34,905 bases of DNA from NCBI GenBank assembly GCA_947589665.1, contig CANQBJ010000020.1:1-34905 (forward strand), written 5' to 3'. The translations under genes were made by a program, and so were the position numbers. Shown here one piece after another: positions 14,021-23,048 of this stretch (positions are counted from its first letter, which is position 1; every line of letters begins with the position of its first letter). Under the pieces are notes generated by a model. It worked only from the letters and a program-made list of their open reading frames with translations. It was not told where the DNA came from and did not search any database. This DNA is from an uncultured Clostridia bacterium (GTDB lineage Bacteria; Bacillota; Clostridia; Lachnospirales; CAG-274).

Positions 14021-16615
14021 TTATGCCGTTCTGCCGCAGCAATGCTTATACTTCTTGCCGCTGCCGCAGGGACAGGGATCGTTTCTGCCGACCTTAGCTG
14101 TCTTTCTCCTCTTGGGAGCATTGGCTGCGGTGTCCTCCCTGTTGGTAGCCATAGGCTGAGCGACCTGCTCTCTCTTAGGCTCTTCATCGGGTACAACTAC
14201 TCTTACATGGAACATACCCTTTACAATATCCGTCTGTATATTGTGATTTAGCTCCTCAAACATATCATAGCTTATAAACTGATAGTCGATAAGAGGGTCC
14301 CTCTGAGCATAGGAACGGAGCATAATACCCTGACGCATCTGATCCATATCGTCTATGTGATCCATCCACTTGCTGTCTACTACCTTAAGGGTAATAACTC
14401 TCTCAAGCTCTCTCATCATTTCGCTGCCAAATTCCTCTTCCTTTTTGTTGTATATGGCAACAGCAGCGTCGTATATTCTCTCAATAAGCATTTCTCTTGT
14501 AATATTTTCCTTGTCCTCCTCGGAGAGCAGGAACATCTCTGTAAAGCCAAATATATTTCTCAACTTTTCATTAAGGCCTACCATATCCCACTGAGTAACA
14601 TCGCCCTCGTCTGAGCAGCACTCCTCCACAAGACGGGTGACTACAAGCTTTATCATATTGAGTATTTTGTCGTTTATATTACTGCCTGAAAGCACTTCTC
14701 TTCTCTGAGCATATATTATTTCTCTCTGCTCGTTGTTTACCTGATCGTAGTCCAGAAGTCGTTTTCTGGCGGAGAAATTGTTGCCCTCTACCTTCTTCTG
14801 AGCATTCTCTATAGTTTTTGAGAGAAGTCCCGCCTCTATAGGCTCGTTTTCGGGAAGTCCCAGCTTAGCTATCATGGCGCCTGTCTTTTCAGAGCCGAAA
14901 AGCCTTAAAAGATCGTCTTCAAGGGATAAGTAAAATCTGGATTCACCGGGGTCGCCCTGACGTCCCGAACGTCCTCTCAGCTGATTGTCGATACGCCTTG
15001 ACTCATGTCTTTCTGTACCTATTATCTTAAGACCGCCTGTTTCCACAACTCCCTCGCCAAGCTTGATATCGGTACCTCTACCTGCCATATTGGTAGCTAT
15101 TGTAACGGCGCCCATTTCCCCTGCCTTGGCTACGATCTCTGCCTCGCGCTTGTGATTTTTGGCATTGAGGACCTCACACTTTATGCCCTCTCTCCTAAGT
15201 CTTTCGCCAAGCATTTCGGATATCTCTATATTAACTGTACCTACAAGAACAGGCTGTCCCTTTGCATGGGATTCCACCACCTCTTTTATAACGGCGTCGA
15301 ATTTAGCCTTTTCTGTCTGATACACAACATCGTTCCAGTCCTTACGAATAACAGGCTCGTTTGTAGGGATACATACTACGTCCATATTATAAATAGCCCT
15401 GAACTCCTGCTCCTCTGTCTGAGCAGTACCTGTCATACCCGCCTTCTTTTCGTACTTGTTGAAGAAATTCTGGAAGGTGATAGTGGCAAGGGTCTTGCTC
15501 TCTCTCTTTACCTCCAGATGCTCCTTAGCCTCTATAGCCTGATGCAGACCGTCGGAATATCTTCGTCCGGGCATCATACGGCCTGTAAATGTATCTACTA
15601 TCACTATTTCAGGCTCGCCCTTGTCGTTCTCCGTTACATAGTCCTTGTCCTTGAACATATTGTAGTTTGCTTTAAGGGCATTGTTTATATGGTGCTGGAG
15701 AGCCATATTGTCGGGGTCTGAAAGATTTTCTACATTAAAGTACTTCTCGGCCTTGGCAACACCCTCCTGAGTAAGAGTTGAGGTCTTGCCCTTTTCATCT
15801 ACTACGAAGTCGCCCTCCTCCTTAAGCTCTTCTCTGATAAGGGGGTTCATTGCCTCGTCCTCGTTTAATATACGTCCTTTTTTAAGTCCCTTTACAAATA
15901 TGTCCGCCAGCTCGTAAAGCTTAGTGGATTTGTCTGACTGACCTGAAATAATAAGAGGTGTCCTTGCCTCATCTATAAGTATTGAATCGACCTCATCGAT
16001 AATGGCATAGGGAAGTCCCCTCTGCACAAGGTCCTTTTCGTAAACCACCATATTATCTCTCAGATAGTCGAAGCCAAGCTCGTTATTGGTCGCATAGGTA
16101 ATGTCGCTGTTGTATGCCTCCTGGCGCTCTTCCTTTTCCTGATCGTGGAATATCACTCCTACGCTAAGACCCAGGAACTGATGTATCTTGCCCATTTCCT
16201 CGGCATCTCTCTTAGCCAGATATTCATTGACGGTTACAATATGCACACCCTTGCCTGCAAGGGCATTAAGATAAGCGGGACAGGTAGAAACAAGAGTTTT
16301 ACCTTCACCTGTTTTCATCTCGGCAATACGTCCCTGATGCAGCACTATACCGCCTATCATCTGTACGTCGAAATGACGGAGGCCAAGCACTCTCTTAGAC
16401 GCCTCTCTTACAACGGCAAAGGCCTCGGGCAGTATATCGTCAAGAGTTTCGCCCTTTGAAAGCCTGTCTTTAAACTCGTCCGTCATAGCTCTCAGCTCTT
16501 CGTCGGTATATGCCTCAAAGCGAGGCTCGAGAGCGTTGATTTGCTTGACTACAGGCATTATTTTCTTGATCTCCTTGTCACTGTAGTTGCCGAATATTTT
16601 CTCTAAAAAACTCAT
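14021..16615 (-). CDS. secA: Preprotein translocase ATPase SecA
   Basis: SecA drives secreted proteins through SecYEG using ATP at the inner face of the membrane. The 864-residue length is normal. Walker A is GEGKT (103-107) in [11 protein letters not shown]. Walker B/DEAD-like [21 protein letters not shown] follows at about 205-225. The preprotein cross-linking and helicase-2 motifs include [10 protein letters not shown] and [13 protein letters not shown]. The C-terminal SEC-C zinc motif is intact (Cys848, Cys850, Cys859 in [13 protein letters not shown]), preceded by a variable linker. The ATG at 16615 has AGAGGTG upstream. Neighbours DUF951 and prfB are on the same strand. Confidence 0.98.
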   Translation of the reverse strand: MSFLEKIFGNYSDKEIKKIMPVVKQINALEPRFEAYTDEELRAMTDEFKDRLSKGETLDDILPEAFAVVREASKRVLGLRHFDVQMIGGIVLHQGRIAEMKTGEGKTLVSTCPAYLNALAGKGVHIVTVNEYLAKRDAEEMGKIHQFLGLSVGVIFHDQEKEERQEAYNSDITYATNNELGFDYLRDNMVVYEKDLVQRGLPYAIIDEVDSILIDEARTPLIISGQSDKSTKLYELADIFVKGLKKGRILNEDEAMNPLIREELKEEGDFVVDEKGKTSTLTQEGVAKAEKYFNVENLSDPDNMALQHHINNALKANYNMFKDKDYVTENDKGEPEIVIVDTFTGRMMPGRRYSDGLHQAIEAKEHLEVKRESKTLATITFQNFFNKYEKKAGMTGTAQTEEQEFRAIYNMDVVCIPTNEPVIRKDWNDVVYQTEKAKFDAVIKEVVESHAKGQPVLVGTVNIEISEMLGERLRREGIKCEVLNAKNHKREAEIVAKAGEMGAVTIATNMAGRGTDIKLGEGVVETGGLKIIGTERHESRRIDNQLRGRSGRQGDPGESRFYLSLEDDLLRLFGSEKTGAMIAKLGLPENEPIEAGLLSKTIENAQKKVEGNNFSARKRLLDYDQVNNEQREIIYAQRREVLSGSNINDKILNMIKLVVTRLVEECCSDEGDVTQWDMVGLNEKLRNIFGFTEMFLLSEEDKENITREMLIERIYDAAVAIYNKKEEEFGSEMMRELERVITLKVVDSKWMDHIDDMDQMRQGIMLRSYAQRDPLIDYQFISYDMFEELNHNIQTDIVKGMFHVRVVVPDEEPKREQVAQPMATNREDTAANAPKRRKTAKVGRNDPCPCGSGKKYKHCCGRTA

Positions 16616-16663
16616 TTTGTATTACACCTCTGTATATAAAAATTACATAATCTTCTATCTTAT

Positions 16664-16693
16664 ATGATAACAGATTTTACCTATGCTATGCAA
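16664..16693 (-). promoter_or_regulatory. Possible secA promoter
   Basis: On the minus strand TTGCAT (16688-16693), 18 bases, then TATCAT (16664-16669), ending about 50 bases before the secA start. The match is moderate. The remainder of 16616-16725 is A/T-rich with no gene. Confidence 0.4.
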
Positions 16694-16725
16694 TACATAT
16701 TTGCAATTTTTCGTTTTTCTTAATA

Positions 16726-16905
16726 CTATTTTCTTGAAACATTTTTTATATTTTTCTCTGCCTTTGTTCTGGCTATCATCACCATATGCCCGCAGCCGCA
16801 GCACTTCATTCTGAAATCGGCGCCTATCCTTAGTATTTCCCAGTCCTTGGAACCGCAGGGGTGCTGCTTTTTCATAGTGACTATATCGCCTACCTGAATG
16901 TCCAT
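16726..16905 (-). CDS. DUF951 family protein
   Basis: The 59-residue protein starts MDIQVGDIVTMKKQHPCGSK, continues DWEILRIGADFRMKCCGCGH and ends MVMIARTKAEKNIKNVSRK. VGDIVxxKKxHPCGSxxWEILRIGADFRxKCxGCGH is the hallmark of DUF951, a small Firmicute family of unknown function. Cys17, Cys35, Cys36 and Cys38 could bind a metal. The beta-rich form suggests an RNA- or nucleic-acid-binding fold, but that is inference. The ATG at 16905 has GAGGAGG at ideal spacing. It lies upstream of secA on the same strand and just past the terminator of the restriction-modification island, so it marks the resumption of core chromosome. Confidence 0.93.
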   Translation of the reverse strand: MDIQVGDIVTMKKQHPCGSKDWEILRIGADFRMKCCGCGHMVMIARTKAEKNIKNVSRK

Positions 16906-16928
16906 AATATCCTCCTCTTGAGTTCAAA

Positions 16929-16961
16929 CAAAAACGGCCACATATTATAAGCAATGCGGCC
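16929..16961 (-). terminator. Terminator of the restriction-modification island
   Basis: On the minus strand GGCCGCAT (complement of 16954-16961) pairs with ATGTGGCC (complement of 16936-16943) with one mismatch, followed by GTTTTTGTTT. It ends the transcript coming from the zinc-ribbon gene. Confidence 0.7.
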
Positions 16962-16981
16962 AGCAATTGTTTTTACTATTA

Positions 16982-17164
16982 TCATCTACAGTCCTTACAC
17001 CAAGATTGGTTTCTGATTGTCCCATTGCCCATTTTCCTGTAACCAAAATCGCTAATTGGTTTTTCCATACCACATTTAGGACAAACTCGTGTTGGTTCAC
17101 TCCCATTATATCCGCTTGATTGTATAATAGGTCTTTTGTCATTTTTATTATCTTTATTTTTCAT
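16982..17164 (-). CDS. Small zinc-ribbon protein next to the restriction genes
   Basis: The 60-residue protein has a basic, flexible N-terminus (MKNKDNKNDKRP) and two Cys pairs, CPKCGMEKPISDFGYRK and WCKDCR. This C-x2-C ... C-x2-C pattern with the S-D-F-Y/G core is seen in small zinc fingers found alone or joined to HNH nucleases and restriction-associated proteins. There is no catalytic motif of its own. The ATG at 17164 has AAGGAGG nine bases before it. It lies 31 bases after the restriction gene on the same strand and before the terminator, so it is probably part of the same operon. Its function is unknown; it may be an accessory DNA-binding protein. Confidence 0.75.
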   Translation of the reverse strand: MKNKDNKNDKRPIIQSSGYNGSEPTRVCPKCGMEKPISDFGYRKMGNGTIRNQSWCKDCR

Positions 17165-17195
17165 TGTTTTTCCTCCTTACATAATATCAAAAATT

Positions 17196-18473
17196 TTACT
17201 CATTGACTAGTCCAACAATCCATTCCATCCAGCTCTTTATAGTGCTTGCTCTTCTAAAATATGTTTCATCTGATTGTATGTTATAAAGATTTGTCTGCTT
17301 CATCAGCCAGACAATATCATTTCTTTCAGGCAATTTGCCTCGTAAAAGATATAATTGCAACACATCCTTAAATATCTTATGCGATAATATCTGCTTGCAA
17401 AAGGCTAACTGACGCTGTTTATAGTCCATTTTTAAAATTCTTTTGCCTAATGGACTTAAAGAATATACAAGCATTTCATTCCTTCTGTTTTTTTCAAGCA
17501 AACCAAGATATCTGGCAGCATCTGTATAATAATTTGTTTGTCTTACGTCAAAATCATAGTTTTCTGTAACACTATTCCTATCCATGTCCTGATTATTCAA
17601 GAGCTCACAAAGGTTAATAATGCGCTCAAACCTATTTGCCTGCGGAAATGGTATTTGGGGGTCATCAACAATTTTTACATTATTTACAATACTTTGAATA
17701 TCACATATATTTATTCTGGTATCCTCAATTGAATATTTCTGTTGCTTAACTAGTGCAAGTGAATTATATTCATAGGGGGTTTCAAATGCATATTCATACA
17801 TTCGATAAATTCCATTGGAATAAATAAGAAATATCGTTTTAATATCTTTAGTTATCTTATTTCCCCATGTTCTATATGGATAATATAATTGTCTTACCAA
17901 GAAATCATCGGATAAATCATTTTTTGCCTCAAATAAAGTCAAATATTTTAATCCCTCATATGCAGCATCTATTTCTATTTGAGAATTTATTACATTAATA
18001 TGCTGTTTTTTATTTGTATTTATATTTTCAATGTAAAAATCAAATTTACCTGAACTCATTCGTCCCGAAACAGTAGGTATTAAATTTTCATCTTTTGTAA
18101 AATCAGCAATAATTCCTGAAGCAATGGCACAGTTTAAAGCTAATGTTTCACTTTTTATCTCTCTGTAATCCAAACTCTGTATATTTGATGGCAACGAAGC
18201 CTGTATAATCGAGGAGTTATCAGGTTCAAAATCATGGTAAGTATTAAAATGCGATATTATATAGTTTCCACGACTAATTGGCAGAATAGATAATTTATTA
18301 TCAGCAAATAACTTTGGTAAGTTACTTGTATGATCAAATTTTGTCATAAGCCTAGGCTCTCTGACAGCTTTTATCTGTTTTGCAGTGATTTCAAAAACAC
18401 CATATCTGTCTATTTCATTTAAAATATCATACTGTTCAAAAAGCTCATTCCATGCTTCGTCATTTCTATTCAT
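17196..18473 (-). CDS. Putative type II restriction endonuclease, PD-(D/E)xK type
   Basis: The 425-residue protein is read as a restriction enzyme from its place beside a DNA adenine methylase and from a nuclease-like core. SGKFDFYIEN (Asp145) is followed by a beta strand and LTLFEAKND (Glu182-x-Lys184), then a helix with LVRQLYYPYRTW, the arrangement of PD-(D/E)xK enzymes. Upstream QIEIDAAYEG supports this. The C-terminal part (about 310-350, NYYTDAARYLGLLEKNR) looks like a winged helix. It starts within the methylase gene (8-base overlap). Specificity cannot be read from sequence. Base composition is much more A/T-rich than the flanking housekeeping genes, a sign of transfer. I did not recognise a named enzyme. 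Confidence 0.78.
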   Translation of the reverse strand: MNRNDEAWNELFEQYDILNEIDRYGVFEITAKQIKAVREPRLMTKFDHTSNLPKLFADNKLSILPISRGNYIISHFNTYHDFEPDNSSIIQASLPSNIQSLDYREIKSETLALNCAIASGIIADFTKDENLIPTVSGRMSSGKFDFYIENINTNKKQHINVINSQIEIDAAYEGLKYLTLFEAKNDLSDDFLVRQLYYPYRTWGNKITKDIKTIFLIYSNGIYRMYEYAFETPYEYNSLALVKQQKYSIEDTRINICDIQSIVNNVKIVDDPQIPFPQANRFERIINLCELLNNQDMDRNSVTENYDFDVRQTNYYTDAARYLGLLEKNRRNEMLVYSLSPLGKRILKMDYKQRQLAFCKQILSHKIFKDVLQLYLLRGKLPERNDIVWLMKQTNLYNIQSDETYFRRASTIKSWMEWIVGLVNE

Positions 18474-19302
18474 AATTTCTGATAATCACCTCATCAACAT
18501 CACCGCGTCTGCTTGCAACAGAATTAATATTGCGCTTAGCCTGTACAATAGTTATATTATATTCTGCATACTGCTCCTTTATAAAATCCGTAGCAGAATT
18601 CGATAACATAAACTTAATGCCTCTCTCGTTAAGATCGTCACAACACTTGCGCAATCTAATCTGATCCTCTTGCGTAAAACCGCCCTTTGAATATCCTGTA
18701 AAATATGAAGTTGAAGATATAGGATCATAAGGCGGATCAAAATATACAAATGTACTCTTTGGTATATTATTCAAAGCCGTTTCATAATCTGTATCTGAAA
18801 AATATATATCAGCCTCGTTGAAATATGCACTTACGGCTCTTAGAACCGGTGTATTTACTATATTCGGATTTTTATAGTAACCAAATGGACTATTGAATTC
18901 ACCTGCATTATTAACGCGGTACAATCCATTATAACAAGTCTTGTTAAGAAATATTATTCTTGCTGCTCTTTCAACCTCAGATAACAAAGCATATCTGTTT
19001 TTATCCCTATCCCAATCTCTTACACTATAAAAAAATTCAGCTTCATTTTTAAAATCAGCTAATGCATCTATAAGTGATTCCACATCTTCTTTAATAACTT
19101 TATATACAAGCATTAAATCCTGATTAATGTCATTAATGTAAGCTTTTGAGGGCTGAATATTAAATAATACTGCACCTCCTCCCACAAATGGTTCACAATA
19201 TGTATTTATTTTTTTGGGAAGCAAAGGCTTTATTACATCTAAAAGCTGCCTTTTTCCTCCCACCCATTTTAATACAGGGGCAACAAGTTTATTTTTTCTC
19301 AT
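18466..19302 (-). CDS. DNA adenine methyltransferase, Dam/DpnII class (type II)
   Basis: The 278-residue N6-adenine methylase uses S-adenosylmethionine to protect host DNA. It has the Dam-class order of motifs: LKWVGGKRQL (residues 11-20), the AdoMet-binding FVGGGAVLFN (39-48), INDIN, LNKTCYNGLYRVN, and the catalytic DPPY at 189-192 (FDPPYDP), then TSYFTGYSKGGFT and QEDQIRLRKCCDDL. Relatives such as M.DpnII, M.MboI and Dam modify GATC, but other Dam-class enzymes recognise different sites, so GATC is only the first guess. The ATG at 19302 has AAGGTG upstream, and a promoter lies at 19322-19350. It is the first gene of the island, before the endonuclease, which fits the need to methylate first. 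Confidence 0.92.
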   Translation of the reverse strand: MRKNKLVAPVLKWVGGKRQLLDVIKPLLPKKINTYCEPFVGGGAVLFNIQPSKAYINDINQDLMLVYKVIKEDVESLIDALADFKNEAEFFYSVRDWDRDKNRYALLSEVERAARIIFLNKTCYNGLYRVNNAGEFNSPFGYYKNPNIVNTPVLRAVSAYFNEADIYFSDTDYETALNNIPKSTFVYFDPPYDPISSTSYFTGYSKGGFTQEDQIRLRKCCDDLNERGIKFMLSNSATDFIKEQYAEYNITIVQAKRNINSVASRRGDVDEVIIRNYE

Positions 19303-19321
19303 TATACATCACCTTATCATA

Positions 19322-19350
19322 ATTATGACATAATATTAAAAAAAAGTCAA
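19322..19350 (-). promoter_or_regulatory. Promoter of the restriction-modification operon
   Basis: On the minus strand TTGACT (19345-19350), a 17-base spacer, CATAAT (19322-19327) with TGT just before it (extended -10). The start would fall about 12 bases upstream of the methylase ATG. Confidence 0.7.
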
Positions 19351-19372
19351 CTTTCATGTATTATTAATATGC

Positions 19373-19404
19373 AAAAAACAGGGTTACCTTTAAAGATAAC
19401 CCTG
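19373..19404 (-). terminator. Rho-independent terminator of rpoBC
   Basis: On the minus strand CAGGGTTATC and GGTAACCCTG (19379-19404) form a hairpin with one mismatch and a 6-base loop, followed by six T. It ends the rpoBC transcript and isolates the restriction island. Confidence 0.88.
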
Positions 19405-19414
19405 TTCAGTAATT

Positions 19415-22400
19415 TTATTTGTCCTCTGAGCTTATGGGATTGATATCCTCAGCGCTTATCATTTCCTCTGCATAGCTTTCCTCTACAGTAGGCTCAGGTA
19501 CATAATCAGGCTTATCCAGCTTAAGATCGACCTTTCTGTAAAGGCTCATACCCGTACCTGCGGGGATAAGCTTACCAATAATAACATTTTCCTTAAGGCC
19601 GATAAGGGGATCCAGCTTGCCCTTTACGGCAGCGTCTGTAAGGACCTTGGTAGTCTCCTGGAAGGATGCTGCTGAAAGGAAGGAATCCGTAGCAAGAGAT
19701 GCCTTAGTTATACCTAAGAGCGTTCTGGTTCCCTTTGCAGGCTCTTTGCCCTCTGCCACTGCCTTGGCATTGGCAGCCTCAAAGGCAAGCCAGTCTACCT
19801 GTGAACCCGGAAGCATATCGGTTTCGCCCTCAGACTCAACTCTGACTCTCTTAAGCATCTGCCTTACTATTACCTCAATGTGCTTGTCGTTGATATCAAC
19901 GCCCTGGAGACGGTACACTCTCTGTACCTCCTTGAGGATATAGTCCTGTACACCTCTTACACCGTTTATTCTCAGTATATCCTGGGGATTTATAGAACCC
20001 TCTGTTATCTGGTCGCCGTCCTCTATAACATCGCCGTTAAGCACGCATATTCTGGAGCCGTAGGGTATAGAGTATTCCTTGACCTCACCGTTTGGAGCAG
20101 TTACGATAACATCCTCCTTCTTATTGGCCTTAGTGCCTGTTACATTAATAGTAACCTTACCACCAAACTCGGCTATAATGGAACGTCCCTTGGGATTTCT
20201 TGCCTCAAAAAGCTCCTCAACTCTAGGAAGACCCTGTGTAAGGTCGTTACCTGAGATACCGCCTGTGTGGAAGGTTCTCATTGTAAGCTGAGTACCGGGC
20301 TCGCCTATGGACTGGGCTGCGATTATACCTACAGCCTCGCCTATCCTTACCTGTCTGCCGCTTGCCATATTGGAGCCGTAGCACTTGGAGCATACACCGT
20401 TGTGACATCTACAGGTAAGTATAGTCCTTATCCTTACCTTTTCAATGCCTGCCTTTACTACAGCCTCTGCCATATCGGGATCGATAAGTGTATCGGCAGG
20501 CACTATTACCTTGCCTGTTTCAGGGTCTATAACAGCCTCTGCGGAATATCTGCCCCTTATTCTGTCCTCAAGAGGCTCTATGGTCTCCTGACCGTCCATA
20601 AAGGCGCTTACCTCCATATACGGCTTTTCATCGGTATCCGCTGAGCAGTCGTATTCTCTTACTATTATATCCTGTGATACATCTACAAGACGTCTTGTAA
20701 GATATCCTGAGTCCGCTGTCTTAAGGGCTGTATCTGTAAGTCCCTTTCTTGCGCCGTGAGCGGAAATAAAGTATTCCTGAACTGTAAGTCCCTCACGGAA
20801 GTTAGCCGTAATAGGCAGCTCTATAGTCTCGCCTGAAGGTGATGCCATAAGTCCACGCATACCTGCAAGCTGCTTTATCTGTCTGTTTGAACCTCTGGCG
20901 CCTGAGAGAGCCATCATATAGATATCGTTGTACTGACCAAGGTTGGCGATAAGGGCATCTGTGATCTTATCATCAATCTTTTCCCATACCTCAATTACCT
21001 TGTTGTGTCTTTCCTCATCGGTCATAAGACCTCTGCGGTACATCTTTGTTATCTTGTTTACCTCTTCCTCGCCTTCGTTAAGAAGCGTATACTTAGCCTC
21101 TGGTATCTTCATATCGGATACGGAAACCGTAAGGGCTCCCTTTGTGGAGTACTTAAAGCCAAGGCTCTTTATATCATCTAAAACAACAGAGGTCTCTGTA
21201 GCGGGATGCTTGTGTATACATCTGTCTATTATCCTGCCAAGCTCCTTCTTGCCTGTAAGGAAATCAACTTCGTACTTGCAGATATTTTCCTCTTTGCTTC
21301 TGTCTACAAAGCCTAAGTCCTGAGGAATTATCTCATTGAATATGATCCTGCCTACAGTAGTATCTATTATATCCGTTCTCCTAATGCCGTTAAGCTCTAC
21401 TGATCTTCTTACCTTTATCTTGGCATGAAGGCTTATAACATGGTTGTCATAGGCAAGAAGTGCCTCGTTTTCGTCCATGAATACCTTTCCTTCGCCCTTC
21501 TCGCCGTCCTTGGCAAGAGTAAGATAATATATACCAAGCACCATATCCTGTGAAGGAACGGCTACAGGCTCGCCGTCTGACGGCTTAAGAAGATTGTTAG
21601 GTGCAAGAAGTAAAAATCTGCACTCTGCCTGAGCCTCTACGCTAAGAGGAACATGGACAGCCATCTGGTCGCCATCAAAGTCGGCATTATAGGCTGTACA
21701 AACAAGGGGATGAAGCTTCAATGCCCTGCCCTCTACAAGTATGGGTTCAAATGCCTGTATACCAAGTCTGTGAAGAGTAGGCGCTCTGTTGAGCATAACG
21801 GGATGCTCCTTTATTACCTGCTCAAGCACATCCCATACCTCAGGCTTAAGCTGTTCTACCATTCTCTTGGCGCTCTTTATGTTGGCAGCTATCTCGTCTG
21901 TAACAAGCTTTTTCATAACGAAGGGCTTGAAAAGCTCTATTGCCATTTCCTTAGGCAGACCGCACTGGTATATCTTAAGAGTAGGACCTACTACTATAAC
22001 TGAACGTCCTGAATAGTCTACTCTCTTGCCTAAGAGGTTCTGACGGAAACGTCCCTGCTTGCCCTTCAGAAGATCGGAAAGTGACTTCAAGGCTCTGTTG
22101 CCGGGGCCTGTTACGGGTCTTCCTCTCCTGCCGTTATCTATAAGGGCGTCAACTGCCTCCTGGAGCATTCTCTTTTCATTTCTTACTATAATGTCGGGAG
22201 TACCCAGCTCCAGAAGCTTCTTAAGTCTGTTATTTCTGTTTATAACTCTTCTGTAAAGGTCGTTAAGATCGGATGTGGCAAAACGTCCGCCGTCCAGCTG
22301 TACCATAGGTCTGAGCTCAGGCGGTATGACTGGAACTACGTCCAGTATCATCCATTCCGGTCTGTTGCCGCTTAATCTAAATGCCTCTACTACCTCAAGC

Positions 22401-23044
22401 TTCTTTATGAGCTTGGCTTTCTTCTGACCTGAGGCGTCCATAAGCTCGTTCTTAAGCTCCTCGGATTCCTTTTCAAGGTCTATAGCCTCCAAAAGCTCCT
22501 TTATTGCCTCGGCGCCCATACCTACTCTGAATGAACCTCTGCCGTATTTCTCCTCGGTCTCTCTTCTCTGCTGGTCGGTAATGACCTCCTTGTATATGAG
22601 GTTGGTCTCGCCTGAGTCAAGTACTATATAGCTGGCAAAGTAAAGTACCTTTTCAAGCTCCTTTGGGCTCTTGCCAAGTATAGTACCCATCTTTGAGGGA
22701 ATGCCCTTGAAGTACCATATATGAGATACGGGAGCAGCAAGCTCTATGTGTCCCATTCTCTCACGTCTTACCTTGCTTTTTGTTATCTCAACACCGCAGC
22801 GGTCGCATATGATACCCTTATGTCTTATTCTCTTGTACTTGCCGCAGTGACACTCCCAGTCCTTTGTAGGTCCGAATATCCTTTCACAGAAAAGACCGTC
22901 CCTCTCGGGCTTAAGGGTCCTGTAGTTAATGGTTTCAGGCTTTTTTACCTCGCCGTAAGACCATTTTCTTATTTTCTCGGGAGATGCCAGACCGATCTTG
23001 ATTGAGTCAAAAATTATTTGCTTTTCTGTATCGTCATTGTGCAT
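19415..23044 (-). CDS. rpoC: DNA-directed RNA polymerase subunit beta'
   Basis: The 1209-residue subunit forms the catalytic clamp of RNA polymerase. The N-terminal zinc finger has Cys65, Cys67, Cys80 and Cys83 ([20 protein letters not shown]). The Mg-binding NADFDGDQM motif is present in [15 protein letters not shown]. The second zinc site is [13 protein letters not shown]. The trigger loop region [16 protein letters not shown] is intact, and the length is that of Firmicute beta'. The ATG at 23044 has GGGAG at good spacing and lies five bases from the rpoB stop. A strong terminator follows. Confidence 0.98.
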   Translation of the reverse strand: MHNDDTEKQIIFDSIKIGLASPEKIRKWSYGEVKKPETINYRTLKPERDGLFCERIFGPTKDWECHCGKYKRIRHKGIICDRCGVEITKSKVRRERMGHIELAAPVSHIWYFKGIPSKMGTILGKSPKELEKVLYFASYIVLDSGETNLIYKEVITDQQRRETEEKYGRGSFRVGMGAEAIKELLEAIDLEKESEELKNELMDASGQKKAKLIKKLEVVEAFRLSGNRPEWMILDVVPVIPPELRPMVQLDGGRFATSDLNDLYRRVINRNNRLKKLLELGTPDIIVRNEKRMLQEAVDALIDNGRRGRPVTGPGNRALKSLSDLLKGKQGRFRQNLLGKRVDYSGRSVIVVGPTLKIYQCGLPKEMAIELFKPFVMKKLVTDEIAANIKSAKRMVEQLKPEVWDVLEQVIKEHPVMLNRAPTLHRLGIQAFEPILVEGRALKLHPLVCTAYNADFDGDQMAVHVPLSVEAQAECRFLLLAPNNLLKPSDGEPVAVPSQDMVLGIYYLTLAKDGEKGEGKVFMDENEALLAYDNHVISLHAKIKVRRSVELNGIRRTDIIDTTVGRIIFNEIIPQDLGFVDRSKEENICKYEVDFLTGKKELGRIIDRCIHKHPATETSVVLDDIKSLGFKYSTKGALTVSVSDMKIPEAKYTLLNEGEEEVNKITKMYRRGLMTDEERHNKVIEVWEKIDDKITDALIANLGQYNDIYMMALSGARGSNRQIKQLAGMRGLMASPSGETIELPITANFREGLTVQEYFISAHGARKGLTDTALKTADSGYLTRRLVDVSQDIIVREYDCSADTDEKPYMEVSAFMDGQETIEPLEDRIRGRYSAEAVIDPETGKVIVPADTLIDPDMAEAVVKAGIEKVRIRTILTCRCHNGVCSKCYGSNMASGRQVRIGEAVGIIAAQSIGEPGTQLTMRTFHTGGISGNDLTQGLPRVEELFEARNPKGRSIIAEFGGKVTINVTGTKANKKEDVIVTAPNGEVKEYSIPYGSRICVLNGDVIEDGDQITEGSINPQDILRINGVRGVQDYILKEVQRVYRLQGVDINDKHIEVIVRQMLKRVRVESEGETDMLPGSQVDWLAFEAANAKAVAEGKEPAKGTRTLLGITKASLATDSFLSAASFQETTKVLTDAAVKGKLDPLIGLKENVIIGKLIPAGTGMSLYRKVDLKLDKPDYVPEPTVEESYAEEMISAEDINPISSEDK

Positions 23045-23048
23045 AATA

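Noticed and set aside
16655..16966. Minus-strand open frame of 103 codons overlapping DUF951
   Set aside because: It is a shifted reading of the DUF951 gene; the 59-residue frame at 16726-16905 has the ribosome binding site and the family signature.
16982..19302. GATC depletion as evidence for the specificity of the restriction system
   Set aside because: GATC sites are still common throughout the window by eye, but a methylated host need not avoid them, so nothing can be concluded without counting statistics.
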